From the NCBI GenBank assembly GCA_019634415.1, contig JAHQVJ010000030.1, positions 1 through 35,948 on the forward strand: a stretch of DNA of 35,948 nt, read 5' to 3'. The notes beneath the pieces were generated by a model. That model was not told the DNA's origin. It was given only the letters and a program-made list of their open reading frames with translations, and made no database searches. The position numbers and the translations under genes were made by a program. The first letter of the stretch is position 1; every line of letters begins with the position of its first letter. Shown in pieces: positions 23,931 to 31,123 of this stretch. Origin of the DNA: Myxococcales bacterium (lineage in GTDB: Bacteria > Myxococcota_A > UBA796 > GCA-2862545).

Positions 23931-24117
23931 TCTCGACCCGCGGCCGTTACCTGATGACAGCGCCGATGGTGGGGGCCGTGTGGAAGACGACCAGCAACGC
24001 CATGCAGCGAGCGCCCGAATTGCCCGATTCGGCCATACTCTCCGATAAGGGGATCCGATCGTAAGATCGATGCATCCATAGTTCTCGATCTATAGACACG
24101 ATCCTTCGCATCCACTA
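23931..24117. other. AT-richer intergenic strip with short inverted repeats
   Basis: This strip has no convincing gene. Its second half (about 24040-24117) is clearly richer in A and T than the rest of the window. CCGAAT (24015-24020) pairs with ATTCGG (24027-24032), and there are clustered GATC-containing palindromes near 24050-24075. It may mark an old insertion boundary. Confidence 0.4.
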
Positions 24118-24138
24118 GAATTGTCTACCGAACAATTC
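24118..24138. repeat. Perfect 7-bp inverted repeat
   Basis: GAATTGT (24118-24124) and ACAATTC (24132-24138) face each other around the 7-base spacer CTACCGA. The AT-rich arms stand out in this GC-rich sequence. It sits at the start of the Uma2-like remnant and could be an operator or an insertion scar. Confidence 0.5.
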
Positions 24139-24360
24139 AGCTGGAGCTTGGCGGCCAAGGGGCGTCTGTCCCATCAACCCCGGGGGGGAGAGAGTGGAGG
24201 CGCCCCTTGGTCACCCTGGGCGCTGGGCCAGGATGGCGTCTACCGGCCCCTGCCGGTCGTCGAGGGGATCGTCGAGAGCCACACGTTCGAGGGACTGCGC
24301 CTCGACGTGGCAGCTCTGCTGGCCCGCGACGGCAGGACCGTCGTCGACGCGTTGGGGTAG
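24121..24360 (+). pseudogene. Probable C-terminal remnant of a Uma2-family nuclease-like gene
   Basis: An open frame of about 80 codons begins at a TTG inside an inverted repeat. Its last ~45 codons (WSPWALGQDGVYRPLP then SHTFEGLRLDVAALL) resemble the C-terminal end of Uma2 (DUF820) proteins, which carry a PD-(D/E)XK-like fold and are common, poorly understood accessory genes. The catalytic part that should precede it is missing, and the first ~30 codons do not match. I therefore read it as a gene remnant. The alternative is that the frame is chance. 24361-24412 holds nothing recognisable. Confidence 0.35.
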
Positions 24361-24412
24361 GCGCTGCCGCCTGCCCCAGAAGTCAAGAAGCGGTGGTGAA
24401 CCTAGCCCCGGC

Positions 24413-25582
24413 TCACTTGAAGATGGAGTAGCCGGGATCGGGCACACACACGTCGGACAGATCGGGGAACCCGAAGGTGGGTCCGATGTCGTCGGCGCAG
24501 CGGGTACCAGCCTCACACTCCGCGTCGCTGTCGCAGTCCCCCGAGCCCGCGGGACAGGGGCTCGCAGCGCTGCAGGCGCTCCATCCTGGGAACGTGGCGA
24601 CGGTCTGCACGCACAGATCCGCCAGCGAGCTCCAGCCGTGCTCCGCCCCCACGTCGTTCAGGCAGATCGTGCCCGCAGCGCAGTCGGCGTCGCTGTCGCA
24701 GTCGCCGAGGCCCGTGGTGCAGGGGCTGGCGGGCGTGCAGTAGGCCCAGCCGGGGAACGGCATGTCTCCGTCTGCCAAGCAGACGTCGGCCGCCGAGCTC
24801 CAGCCGAACAGATCGCCCACGTCGTGGACGCAGGTGGTGCCGTCGGCGCAGTCGCTCTCGACGTCACAGTCCCCCACCTTGGAGGGACAGGGGTAGGTGC
24901 TGTCGGAGCAGGGGCTCCAGCCCGGAAACGGCCCTCCGTAGGCCGACAGCACGCCCAGCTCGTCTCCCAAGCTCAGCTCGGTGGACACCGCGCAGTAATT
25001 CATCACCGAGTCGGCATCCCAGTCGCCGATCTCGGTGTCCCCCTGCGAGCCAGAGTTCAGACCCGTCGTACAGGACGTGGGGGTGTCGTTCCGGCGCTGC
25101 TCGTGGGCAAACCCCAGGGAGTGGCCGAACTCGTGCAGCGACACGGCCCGAATGCAGTCCTCCCGCGACAGGCTGTTGGCCACGCAGGTCGTCCACGTGT
25201 TCTGCGGCGTGGCGGAGAAGTCCAGCTCCATGGTGGACGTGCCGCCCTGGTCTCCGAGACCGCCGGTGACCACCATGGAGGTTCCTGCCGAGATCCGAAT
25301 CCCCACCGAGCTGCTGGTGCAGTCCCCCCAGCCGGTGAAGGAGACATCGGCGAAGTTGGACCAGGAGCGAGGTCCCGTTAGCTCGTCCTCCACCCAGCCC
25401 TTCTCGGTGGCGTCGCCCGACGTCTCCCAACAGACCGGGATCTCGGAGTCCGACCAGTAGTTGGAGGCCAAGCCGTAGAGCATGAACTGGTCGTAGTCGA
25501 TGGCCTCGGGCACCTCCCCGTCGGGGGGTGCTTCTGCATCACACGCGGCCAAGAGCACGAGCATCGAGAAAGTCACGCGCAT
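24413..25582 (-). CDS. Zinc metalloprotease lipoprotein (metzincin) with three Cys-rich repeats
   Basis: The ATG at 25582 follows GGGAG; the product is 389 residues. The lipobox is LAAC (C14). The metzincin zinc site HEFGHSLGFAHE (H150, E151, H154, H160) and a downstream Met-turn SVMNY (M194) are both present, and E161 after the third His is astacin-like. After the protease domain are three ~50-residue repeats (219-269, 275-325, 330-381), each with FPGWSxC, SPCxxGxGDCDSDxDC and a GWSSxADxCV-type ending, rich in Cys and Asp, probably disulfide-bonded substrate- or surface-binding modules. It is probably secreted to the surface and digests protein. The upstream repeats suggest control by the neighbouring STAND regulator. 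Confidence 0.88.
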   Translation of the reverse strand: MRVTFSMLVLLAACDAEAPPDGEVPEAIDYDQFMLYGLASNYWSDSEIPVCWETSGDATEKGWVEDELTGPRSWSNFADVSFTGWGDCTSSSVGIRISAGTSMVVTGGLGDQGGTSTMELDFSATPQNTWTTCVANSLSREDCIRAVSLHEFGHSLGFAHEQRRNDTPTSCTTGLNSGSQGDTEIGDWDADSVMNYCAVSTELSLGDELGVLSAYGGPFPGWSPCSDSTYPCPSKVGDCDVESDCADGTTCVHDVGDLFGWSSAADVCLADGDMPFPGWAYCTPASPCTTGLGDCDSDADCAAGTICLNDVGAEHGWSSLADLCVQTVATFPGWSACSAASPCPAGSGDCDSDAECEAGTRCADDIGPTFGFPDLSDVCVPDPGYSIFK

Positions 25583-25645
25583 CGGTTCTCCCTGGATATG
25601 CCACGGGAGCCTAAGTGCGGGTCGTTCGGCCAGCTCGATCCGGCT

Positions 25646-25672
25646 TGTTCCGAGCTGTTCCGGAGTTGTTCC
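25646..25672 (-). promoter_or_regulatory. Three phased GGAACA direct repeats upstream of the metalloprotease gene
   Basis: On the minus strand GGAACA occurs at 25672-25667, 25661-25656 and 25651-25646, with starts 11 and 10 bases apart, so the copies fall on one DNA face. A weaker fourth unit (GGATCG) follows ten bases on. They lie 64-90 bases before the metalloprotease ATG. Direct repeats with ~11-base period are how OmpR-like and SARP winged-helix regulators bind, and such a regulator is encoded next door. Confidence 0.55.
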
Positions 25673-25693
25673 ACCTCGACGACGCACCGTCCG

Positions 25694-28015
25694 TCACTCG
25701 ATCGAGGCCCCTTGGTGCGCCCGCACCGTCGCCTGGGTCGTTCGCCACAGCTGCAGATCCTCCGGGCTCGGCTCGACCTGGAGCGCCACGCTCTCCTCCA
25801 GGAGCTCCTGGGCACGAGACAGCTCCCCCACCCCTACCATCGCGTGGGCGAGGTGCACCAGCACGCTCGCGAGCCGGCTCCTGGAGCCGAGCCGCCTCAG
25901 GGGCTCCACCAGCTCGGCGAAGAGCGCCCTCGCCGCCTCGAAGTCCTGCCCCTCGGCCTTCACCATGCCCAGACACTTCCGCGCCACCAGCACGTTCACG
26001 AGATCACCCGCTTGCTCGAGCTGCTCGATGGCCTCGTGATAGGTCGCCTCGGCCTCGGGCAGCCGCCCCTGACACAGGTACACGTAGGCCCGATGAGAGC
26101 GGGCCAAGGCCCTCCACGCAGGGGGCCCCTGCGGCAGGTGACGCATGGCGAGATCCAGCCAGCGATGTGCCTCGTGCCAGTCCTCTCGGGAGGCAGCCAT
26201 CACCGCCAGCTCGCACTGGATCATCCCCTCGTGCACCGGTCGCTCGGCCGCATCCAGCGCGCGCAGCAAGATCCTCACTCCCTCGTCGAGGGTGGGCTGC
26301 AGCCGCCCCACGAGCCGCACGGCGTTCACGTGGATGTCCCGCAGGTCGGTCTGCTGGGCGAGGCGCGCTGCCCGCTCGAACGATCCGCGGGCCTCGTCCG
26401 GATCGGCGATGAGCTGAGCACACGCACGTGCGTACCAGGCCATCGCCAGCGGCTCGGGCCCAGCGCCGCGCGTCTCCACCATTCCCTCGGACAGCTGCAG
26501 CGCTGCCTCCACCATGCCTCTGTGATGCATGACGAGCACGGCAGCCAAGCCCGTCGGAGCCATCACCTCCGGATCCCCTCGCTGGATGGCCCGCGTGCAG
26601 GCCACGCGGAGGTTCCCCAGCTCGACGAGCAGCTCGTCGCGCGCCTCCATCGCCCGAGGTCCCTGCTGCTCCTCGACGCGCGCGGCCGCCAACCGGGCGA
26701 GGCACTCCCCGTGGGCCCGCTGGGCACGTTGCACCAGCCCCGCGTCGGCGAGCCGCTCGGTGGCGTAGCGGTGCACGTGCTGCAGCAGGTGCAGACGGCG
26801 ACCGCGGGAGGTGCTCGACGACTGGATCCAGGAGCTGCTGCACAATGCCCCGATGTCGATCAGGGAGCTGCCCCGAGGCAAGACGGCCTGCACCACCTCC
26901 GCCGCCAGCTCCGGGCAGATGCCACCTTGAAAGACGGACAGCACGGCCAGCGTGTGTCGCTGCTCGACGGGCAGCAGCGACCAAGACCAGTCGAGGGTGG
27001 CTCGCAGGCTCGCGTGCCGGGGAGGCCCGCCAGCGGCTCGTCCGAGGTCGAGCAGGCCCCTGGACTGAAGCATGCGGACCGCCTGCGCAGCGGACCACAT
27101 CGACGCCTGACTCGCCGCGAGCTCCACGGCCAAGGGCAGGCCCTCCAGCACCTGGACCAGCTGGCGTGCATCATCGTCTGCAGCCACCTCTCCGCCTCGC
27201 TCCTCCGCTCGCCGACAGAGCAGCTCGACCGCCTCGTCGAGGGGCAGGGGCGCGATGGGCACGACCCGCTCGCAGTCCAGACTCAGGGCGGACCGAGAGG
27301 TGACCAGGATCCGCAGCTCCGCAGCCCCACGCCACCACTGCCGCACGAGGGCCTCCGCCCCTTGCAGGTGCTCGAAGTTGTCGAGCACCAGCAGAGTCGC
27401 GCCTCTAGCCGCCAGGGCCGCCCCAATCTGCTCGGGCTCCCCGCTGGGCACCGACAGGGCCGCCGCCACCATCGGCGCCAGCTCGGACGGCCCGTGGGCC
27501 AGCGTCAGATCGCACACGTACACGTCGGCCCCCGACTGGACCTCCCAGCGAGACGCGACCTGACGCGACAAGCGCGTCTTGCCCACACCCCCTGGCCCTG
27601 TGAGGGTCACGACGTGGGGTCGCTGCAGCAACTCGAGGACCGCCTCCACCTCGGCGCCGCGGCCCACGAACGCGTTGGGCTCGAGCTGTCGCAGTGCGGG
27701 CAGCAGGTCCCATGCGGGAGGCACCCACTTGTAGCCCTCTCCGTGCACCGTCAGGATGCAGACGGGGTCGGTGCGATCCGCCTCCACCTTCTCCCGAAGG
27801 GTCATGATCACCTTGTCCACGATGCGAGTGCGCATGGCGGCAGCCAAGCCCAGCACCTCGGTCTGCAACACGTGGCGATCCACGATCTGGTGGGGTCGCT
27901 GGGCCAGGTAGCGGAGCACGGCCAGCTCCCGATGGGACAGCTGCGCGGGCTGCTGCCCCTGCAGCGCGCCGGTACGTAGATCCACGAAGCCGCTCGGCAC
28001 CGCCAACGTCGCCAT
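25694..28015 (-). CDS. Winged-helix / STAND ATPase / TPR transcription regulator (AfsR/SARP-like)
   Basis: A 773-residue protein starting at ATG 28015 (GGGGGGAGAG directly upstream; a GTG at 28039 in frame is the alternative). Residues 1-100 form an OmpR/PhoB-type winged helix ending in the typical GEGYKW hairpin. A STAND (NB-ARC-like) ATPase follows, with Walker A GPGGVGKT at 140-147, Walker B in LLVLDNFEHL, and the LVTSRS sensor. The last ~330 residues are TPR-like helical repeats. It should switch from an autoinhibited to an oligomeric DNA-binding state when a signal and ATP bind. It lies directly upstream of the metalloprotease gene, with phased direct repeats between them, so that gene is the likely target. 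Confidence 0.88.
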   Translation of the reverse strand: MATLAVPSGFVDLRTGALQGQQPAQLSHRELAVLRYLAQRPHQIVDRHVLQTEVLGLAAAMRTRIVDKVIMTLREKVEADRTDPVCILTVHGEGYKWVPPAWDLLPALRQLEPNAFVGRGAEVEAVLELLQRPHVVTLTGPGGVGKTRLSRQVASRWEVQSGADVYVCDLTLAHGPSELAPMVAAALSVPSGEPEQIGAALAARGATLLVLDNFEHLQGAEALVRQWWRGAAELRILVTSRSALSLDCERVVPIAPLPLDEAVELLCRRAEERGGEVAADDDARQLVQVLEGLPLAVELAASQASMWSAAQAVRMLQSRGLLDLGRAAGGPPRHASLRATLDWSWSLLPVEQRHTLAVLSVFQGGICPELAAEVVQAVLPRGSSLIDIGALCSSSWIQSSSTSRGRRLHLLQHVHRYATERLADAGLVQRAQRAHGECLARLAAARVEEQQGPRAMEARDELLVELGNLRVACTRAIQRGDPEVMAPTGLAAVLVMHHRGMVEAALQLSEGMVETRGAGPEPLAMAWYARACAQLIADPDEARGSFERAARLAQQTDLRDIHVNAVRLVGRLQPTLDEGVRILLRALDAAERPVHEGMIQCELAVMAASREDWHEAHRWLDLAMRHLPQGPPAWRALARSHRAYVYLCQGRLPEAEATYHEAIEQLEQAGDLVNVLVARKCLGMVKAEGQDFEAARALFAELVEPLRRLGSRSRLASVLVHLAHAMVGVGELSRAQELLEESVALQVEPSPEDLQLWRTTQATVRAHQGASIE

Positions 28016-28063
28016 CTCTCCCCCCGGAGCAGCGCCCACACCCGATGTGCAGCGTAGGCCGTT

Positions 28064-28663
28064 TCACCCAGCGACGAGCAAGCAGTGATCCTGCAGCGTG
28101 CCCCTCAAGCGGGCAGCGTCCACGAATCGATGGGCGGCCATCCCGAGTGTGGCGGCCGCCACCACGTTCTCCTCGCGGTCGTCCACGAAGAAGGTCGCCG
28201 CTGGCTCCACGCCGAGCGCCTCGCACGCGCCGAGGTAGGCGCCTCGCTCAGGCTTGGCCACCCCCAGATCCCAGGTGCTGACCACCGCGTCGAAGAGGTG
28301 CCTCACCCCCAGCTGCTCGAGCTCCGCGTCGATGGTGTCGGTGCCGTTGGTGAGGATCCCCGTCGGAACGCCGCGCCCGCGCAGCTCCTCGACGAGGAGG
28401 ACCACGTCGCGATCCAGCTGCCCCACGTGGCCCTGCAGCCACGCCTGCGCGGCCCCGGGACTGCCCACCGCCTCCCCCACCTCCGCGACCCACGCCGCCC
28501 GCGTCGAGCAACCCGTCACCAGGCGCTGCAGGCGATCACGCTCGAAGGCCGCCGCCACCAACGCACCTGGCGGCAGGTCGAAGCGAGCCGAGACCTCGGC
28601 ACGGAGCGCCTCGTCGAAGTGTCTGAGAACCCCGTCCAGATCGAACAACGCTGCGCGGATCAC
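28064..28663 (-). CDS. HAD-superfamily phosphatase
   Basis: The GTG at 28663 overlaps the epoxide hydrolase stop by four bases (GTGA); the product is 199 residues. HAD motifs are all present: FDLDGVL with nucleophile D8 and acid D10, ILTNGTD (motif II), VAKPE (motif III Lys) and FVDDREEN (motif IV). The cap sits between motifs I and II (C1 type). The sequence style (RAALFDLDGVL, ILTN, a KPE loop, then FVDD) matches the N-terminal phosphatase domain of mammalian soluble epoxide hydrolase, whose C-terminal partner is the very type of enzyme encoded just upstream. Substrate would be a phosphate ester, possibly a lipid phosphate, by analogy only. Confidence 0.87.
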   Translation of the reverse strand: MIRAALFDLDGVLRHFDEALRAEVSARFDLPPGALVAAAFERDRLQRLVTGCSTRAAWVAEVGEAVGSPGAAQAWLQGHVGQLDRDVVLLVEELRGRGVPTGILTNGTDTIDAELEQLGVRHLFDAVVSTWDLGVAKPERGAYLGACEALGVEPAATFFVDDREENVVAAATLGMAAHRFVDAARLRGTLQDHCLLVAG

Positions 28664-29622
28664 AGCCCCTCCAGGAACGCGAGCAAGGCTTGGTTCACCG
28701 CTTCCGGCCGCTCCTGCTGCACCCAGTGCCCAGCTCCGGGGATCACGACCTGTCCGCGCAGATCGTCGAAGAAGGGCGCCATCAGCTGCATCAGGTCCAC
28801 GCCCGGCGCATATCGCAGGACCGAGTCGTGCTCCCCCGCCAGGAACAGAGCCGGCTGAGGGATGCGCGCGGTGTCGAAGTCGGCCAGCTCGTGCCAGTCC
28901 CGGTCCATGTTGCGATAGCGATGGATTCCGCCGGAGAAGCCACTGCGAGTGAAGGCCTCGGCGTACCGGTCCAGATCGGCCTCCGACAGCCAGTCGGGCA
29001 GCACGTCGGGCGCCTGGATACCGTCGAGGTAGCCGGTCTTCCGAGCCCGCATCGCCTTGCGGACCTCGGACGTCGCGTCGCCCGAGTTCATCCAGTAGAT
29101 CTTGGCCAGAGAGCTGCGAACATCGGTCTCGAACTCCATTTCTGGAACGTCGAGGGCCTGAAAGTAGGAGATGTAGAAGAACCGATCGGCGTGCAGCGAA
29201 GCAAACAGCTCGGTGGGCGGCATCGGGCCGCCGCGCCCCACGTGGGGCACGCTCATCCCCACCACCGCGCGTACCCGCTCGGCGTGCAGCAGCGCCGTGC
29301 TCCACACGATGGGAGCCCCCCAGTCGTGACCGACGAGGATGGCCTGCTCCTCGTCCAGGGCCTCCACCAAGCCAGCGATATCGGCGGCCAGCGCCGTCAT
29401 GCGGTAGGCCTCGACGGCTCGAGGCGCATCGCTGCCGCCGTAGCCACGCACGTTGGGCACGGCCACGCGGTAGCCCGCATGGACCAGAGGCTCGATCTGA
29501 TGCCGCCAGGACCACCACAGCTCTGGCCAGCCGTGCACGAGCACGCACAGCGGGCCTTCACCGACGACCGCCACCTCCAGCGTGACCTCGCCTACGTGGA
29601 TCCGCCGCTGCTGATGCTGCAC
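28660..29622 (-). CDS. Soluble epoxide hydrolase-type alpha/beta hydrolase
   Basis: The GTG at 29622 has GGAG five bases upstream; the product is 320 residues. Oxyanion HGWPE 30-34, nucleophile D100 in GHDWG (98-102), acid D266 and H299 (GAGHW) form the epoxide hydrolase set: an Asp nucleophile rather than Ser. The two lid tyrosines that activate the epoxide are probably in FFYISYFQ near 148-155 and in RYRNMDRDW near 235-243; the last segment is strikingly like that in mammalian soluble epoxide hydrolase (YRNMERNW). It opens epoxides to diols. It has no signal peptide. It is coupled to the HAD phosphatase gene. A haloalkane dehalogenase is excluded by the tyrosine pair. Confidence 0.9.
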   Translation of the reverse strand: MQHQQRRIHVGEVTLEVAVVGEGPLCVLVHGWPELWWSWRHQIEPLVHAGYRVAVPNVRGYGGSDAPRAVEAYRMTALAADIAGLVEALDEEQAILVGHDWGAPIVWSTALLHAERVRAVVGMSVPHVGRGGPMPPTELFASLHADRFFYISYFQALDVPEMEFETDVRSSLAKIYWMNSGDATSEVRKAMRARKTGYLDGIQAPDVLPDWLSEADLDRYAEAFTRSGFSGGIHRYRNMDRDWHELADFDTARIPQPALFLAGEHDSVLRYAPGVDLMQLMAPFFDDLRGQVVIPGAGHWVQQERPEAVNQALLAFLEGL

Positions 29623-29739
29623 GAGTTCTCCGGCATGGACATGTGAGCACGAGATGACGTTTCCATTCTAGGTCGATCTCGATCCTTGACAGTTCGGGAT
29701 CGCCAGGAAACACTCATACGAGTTGAGATTGAGGTTCTG
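29623..29739. other. Divergent spacer before the injection-system genes, with a -35 match
   Basis: This 117-base gap separates the minus-strand epoxide hydrolase from the plus-strand injection-system operon. It is lower in GC than most of the window. TTGACA at 29686-29691 is a perfect -35 hexamer, but the best -10 at 17 bases (AACACT, 29709-29714) fits poorly. Promoter activity is therefore only suggested. Confidence 0.35.
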
Positions 29740-30327
29740 TTGGCCAACTACCACGCGATAAGCGCGGTGGGAGAGGCGTTGCGACTGTACTTGCAGTCCA
29801 CGTACCCCACTGAGTTAGAAAGTGAGTTTCCCTGCACTTTCTCCGTAGTGGCTACCGGAGAGCTCTCCACCCTCGACAGTTCCACGGACGCGAACACCAC
29901 AGTCACTTTGCTGCTGTATCGCGTCTCCGTCAACGAACAGCTCCGCAACACGTTCCAGCCGGGCCGCACCCCCGACGGGTTCCAGCCAGCGCTGCCCATC
30001 GATCTGCACTGGATGGTCAGCGTGTGGGCCTCGAGCGGCCAGGCCGAGCACACCGTGTTCGCCTGGGTCCTGCGGCAGATGGCCGACCAGATGGTGCTCG
30101 ACACCTCGGCCCTGGGGTCGGAGGCGCAGTGGGACGAAGGCGACGTCCTCCAGGTGCTGCCCGCCGAGCTGAGCATCGAGGACCAGATGCGCGTCTGGGA
30201 CGCGCTGCAGCCGGGCTACCGCTTGAGCCACTGCTACGTCGTGCGCGCCGTCCGCCTCGACGGAAACGCCACACCCCTGCCGCGGGTGGTGGCCACCCGC
30301 ATCCCCCTCGACGGGGGTGCCTCGTGA
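29740..30327 (+). CDS. DUF4255 protein (Pvc16/Afp16-like tail-tube cap of a contractile injection system)
   Basis: The start chosen is TTG at 29740, since it follows GAGG and gives MANYHAISAVGEALR, close to the usual family N-terminus; another TTG at 29686 overlaps a -35-like hexamer. The product is 195 residues. The features are those of the DUF4255 (Pvc16_N) family: the N-terminal YHAISAV helix, then VTLLLYRVSVNEQLRN and a LPIDLHWMVSVWA core. In Afp/PVC particles this protein caps the end of the tube and sheath and sets length. The first ~60 codons use AT-rich codons (TTA, GAA, AGT), unlike the rest of the gene, possibly to limit structure near a TTG start. It is the first gene of the operon. 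Confidence 0.85.
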   Translation: MANYHAISAVGEALRLYLQSTYPTELESEFPCTFSVVATGELSTLDSSTDANTTVTLLLYRVSVNEQLRNTFQPGRTPDGFQPALPIDLHWMVSVWASSGQAEHTVFAWVLRQMADQMVLDTSALGSEAQWDEGDVLQVLPAELSIEDQMRVWDALQPGYRLSHCYVVRAVRLDGNATPLPRVVATRIPLDGGAS

Positions 30328-31091
30328 CCACGGAGATCGTGGACCGACGCGTGCTCGCTGCGGTGCGCTTCCTCGACCCGGCCACCAGCCAGGCGGTGAC
30401 CGGCGGGCTCACGGTGCAGGGAGCTGGGTCGCGGTGGTTCACCAACCGCTCCGGCCTCTGGGTGCTGCGCGCCGAGGGTGTGCTCGACGACCACGCCCGC
30501 GAGTTCCTCGCAGCCCCCACCAGCACCCCGGCAGAGTCGGTGGCCGTGACCGCCGACGTGCTGGACGGCGGCGCGCGCTACCTGCCGCGGCGTTTCACCA
30601 TCGACCTGCCTCGGACGGGCACCGATCTGTTCGAGCCCATCGACGTGCTCCTGGTGCCCTCCCCCGCCCTGCCCACGCGCGCCACCTGGGCCACGGTCCG
30701 GGTCACCGTGAGCTTCGCCACGGACGGCACGCACCCCGAGCCCGTCGGCATCGAAGGGGCACGCATCGCCCTGTCGTCTGCAGACCTGGGAGGCCTACGC
30801 TGCGTGGGCCTCACCGACGCTCGCGGGGAGGGGCTCGCCATCGGACACGGCATCCCTCGCTTCTCTCCTGGCATCCTGCCAGACGAAGTCGTTCGCGCCT
30901 CCGTGGAGCACACCCTCGAGGTGATCGTGGACGTGCCCGCGACCGACCCAGACACGGGCCTGCGGGACGCTCCCGCCGATCCCGACGACCTCGCCGCGCG
31001 CAGCGGCTCTCTCACCGTGGTGAGTCCAGCCGCCTTCGATCTCGAGGTCGGAGGCACCACCCATCTGACCGTCAACATCCCTCGGAGCTGA
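30324..31091 (+). CDS. Injection-system-linked protein of unknown function (beta-rich)
   Basis: A GTG at 30324 overlaps the DUF4255 stop (GTGA); the product is 255 residues with no signal peptide or transmembrane segment. The first ~110 residues have beta-strand spacing with LPRRFTIDLPR at about 91, and the later half reads as a second beta-sandwich-type region (TVRVTVSFA, GIEGARIALSS, LEVIVDVP). I do not recognise a family. The tight coupling to the cap gene and its position before the sheath suggest a structural or assembly factor of the particle rather than a cargo effector. A carboxypeptidase-regulatory-like or Ig-like fold is possible. Confidence 0.6.
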   Translation: MTTEIVDRRVLAAVRFLDPATSQAVTGGLTVQGAGSRWFTNRSGLWVLRAEGVLDDHAREFLAAPTSTPAESVAVTADVLDGGARYLPRRFTIDLPRTGTDLFEPIDVLLVPSPALPTRATWATVRVTVSFATDGTHPEPVGIEGARIALSSADLGGLRCVGLTDARGEGLAIGHGIPRFSPGILPDEVVRASVEHTLEVIVDVPATDPDTGLRDAPADPDDLAARSGSLTVVSPAAFDLEVGGTTHLTVNIPRS

Positions 31092-31123
31092 CTGGCTCCT
31101 TCTCTCGCATGCCGGGGAACAAC

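Noticed and set aside
28660..29622. Haloalkane dehalogenase
   Set aside because: The epoxide hydrolase features (HGWPE, GHDWG, and a YRNMDRDW lid segment) fit better than dehalogenase features.
29686..29740. TTG at 29686 as the start of the DUF4255 protein
   Set aside because: It coincides with the TTGACA -35-like hexamer and would add a tail unlike the family; TTG 29740 has a GAGG site and the usual NYHAI N-terminus.
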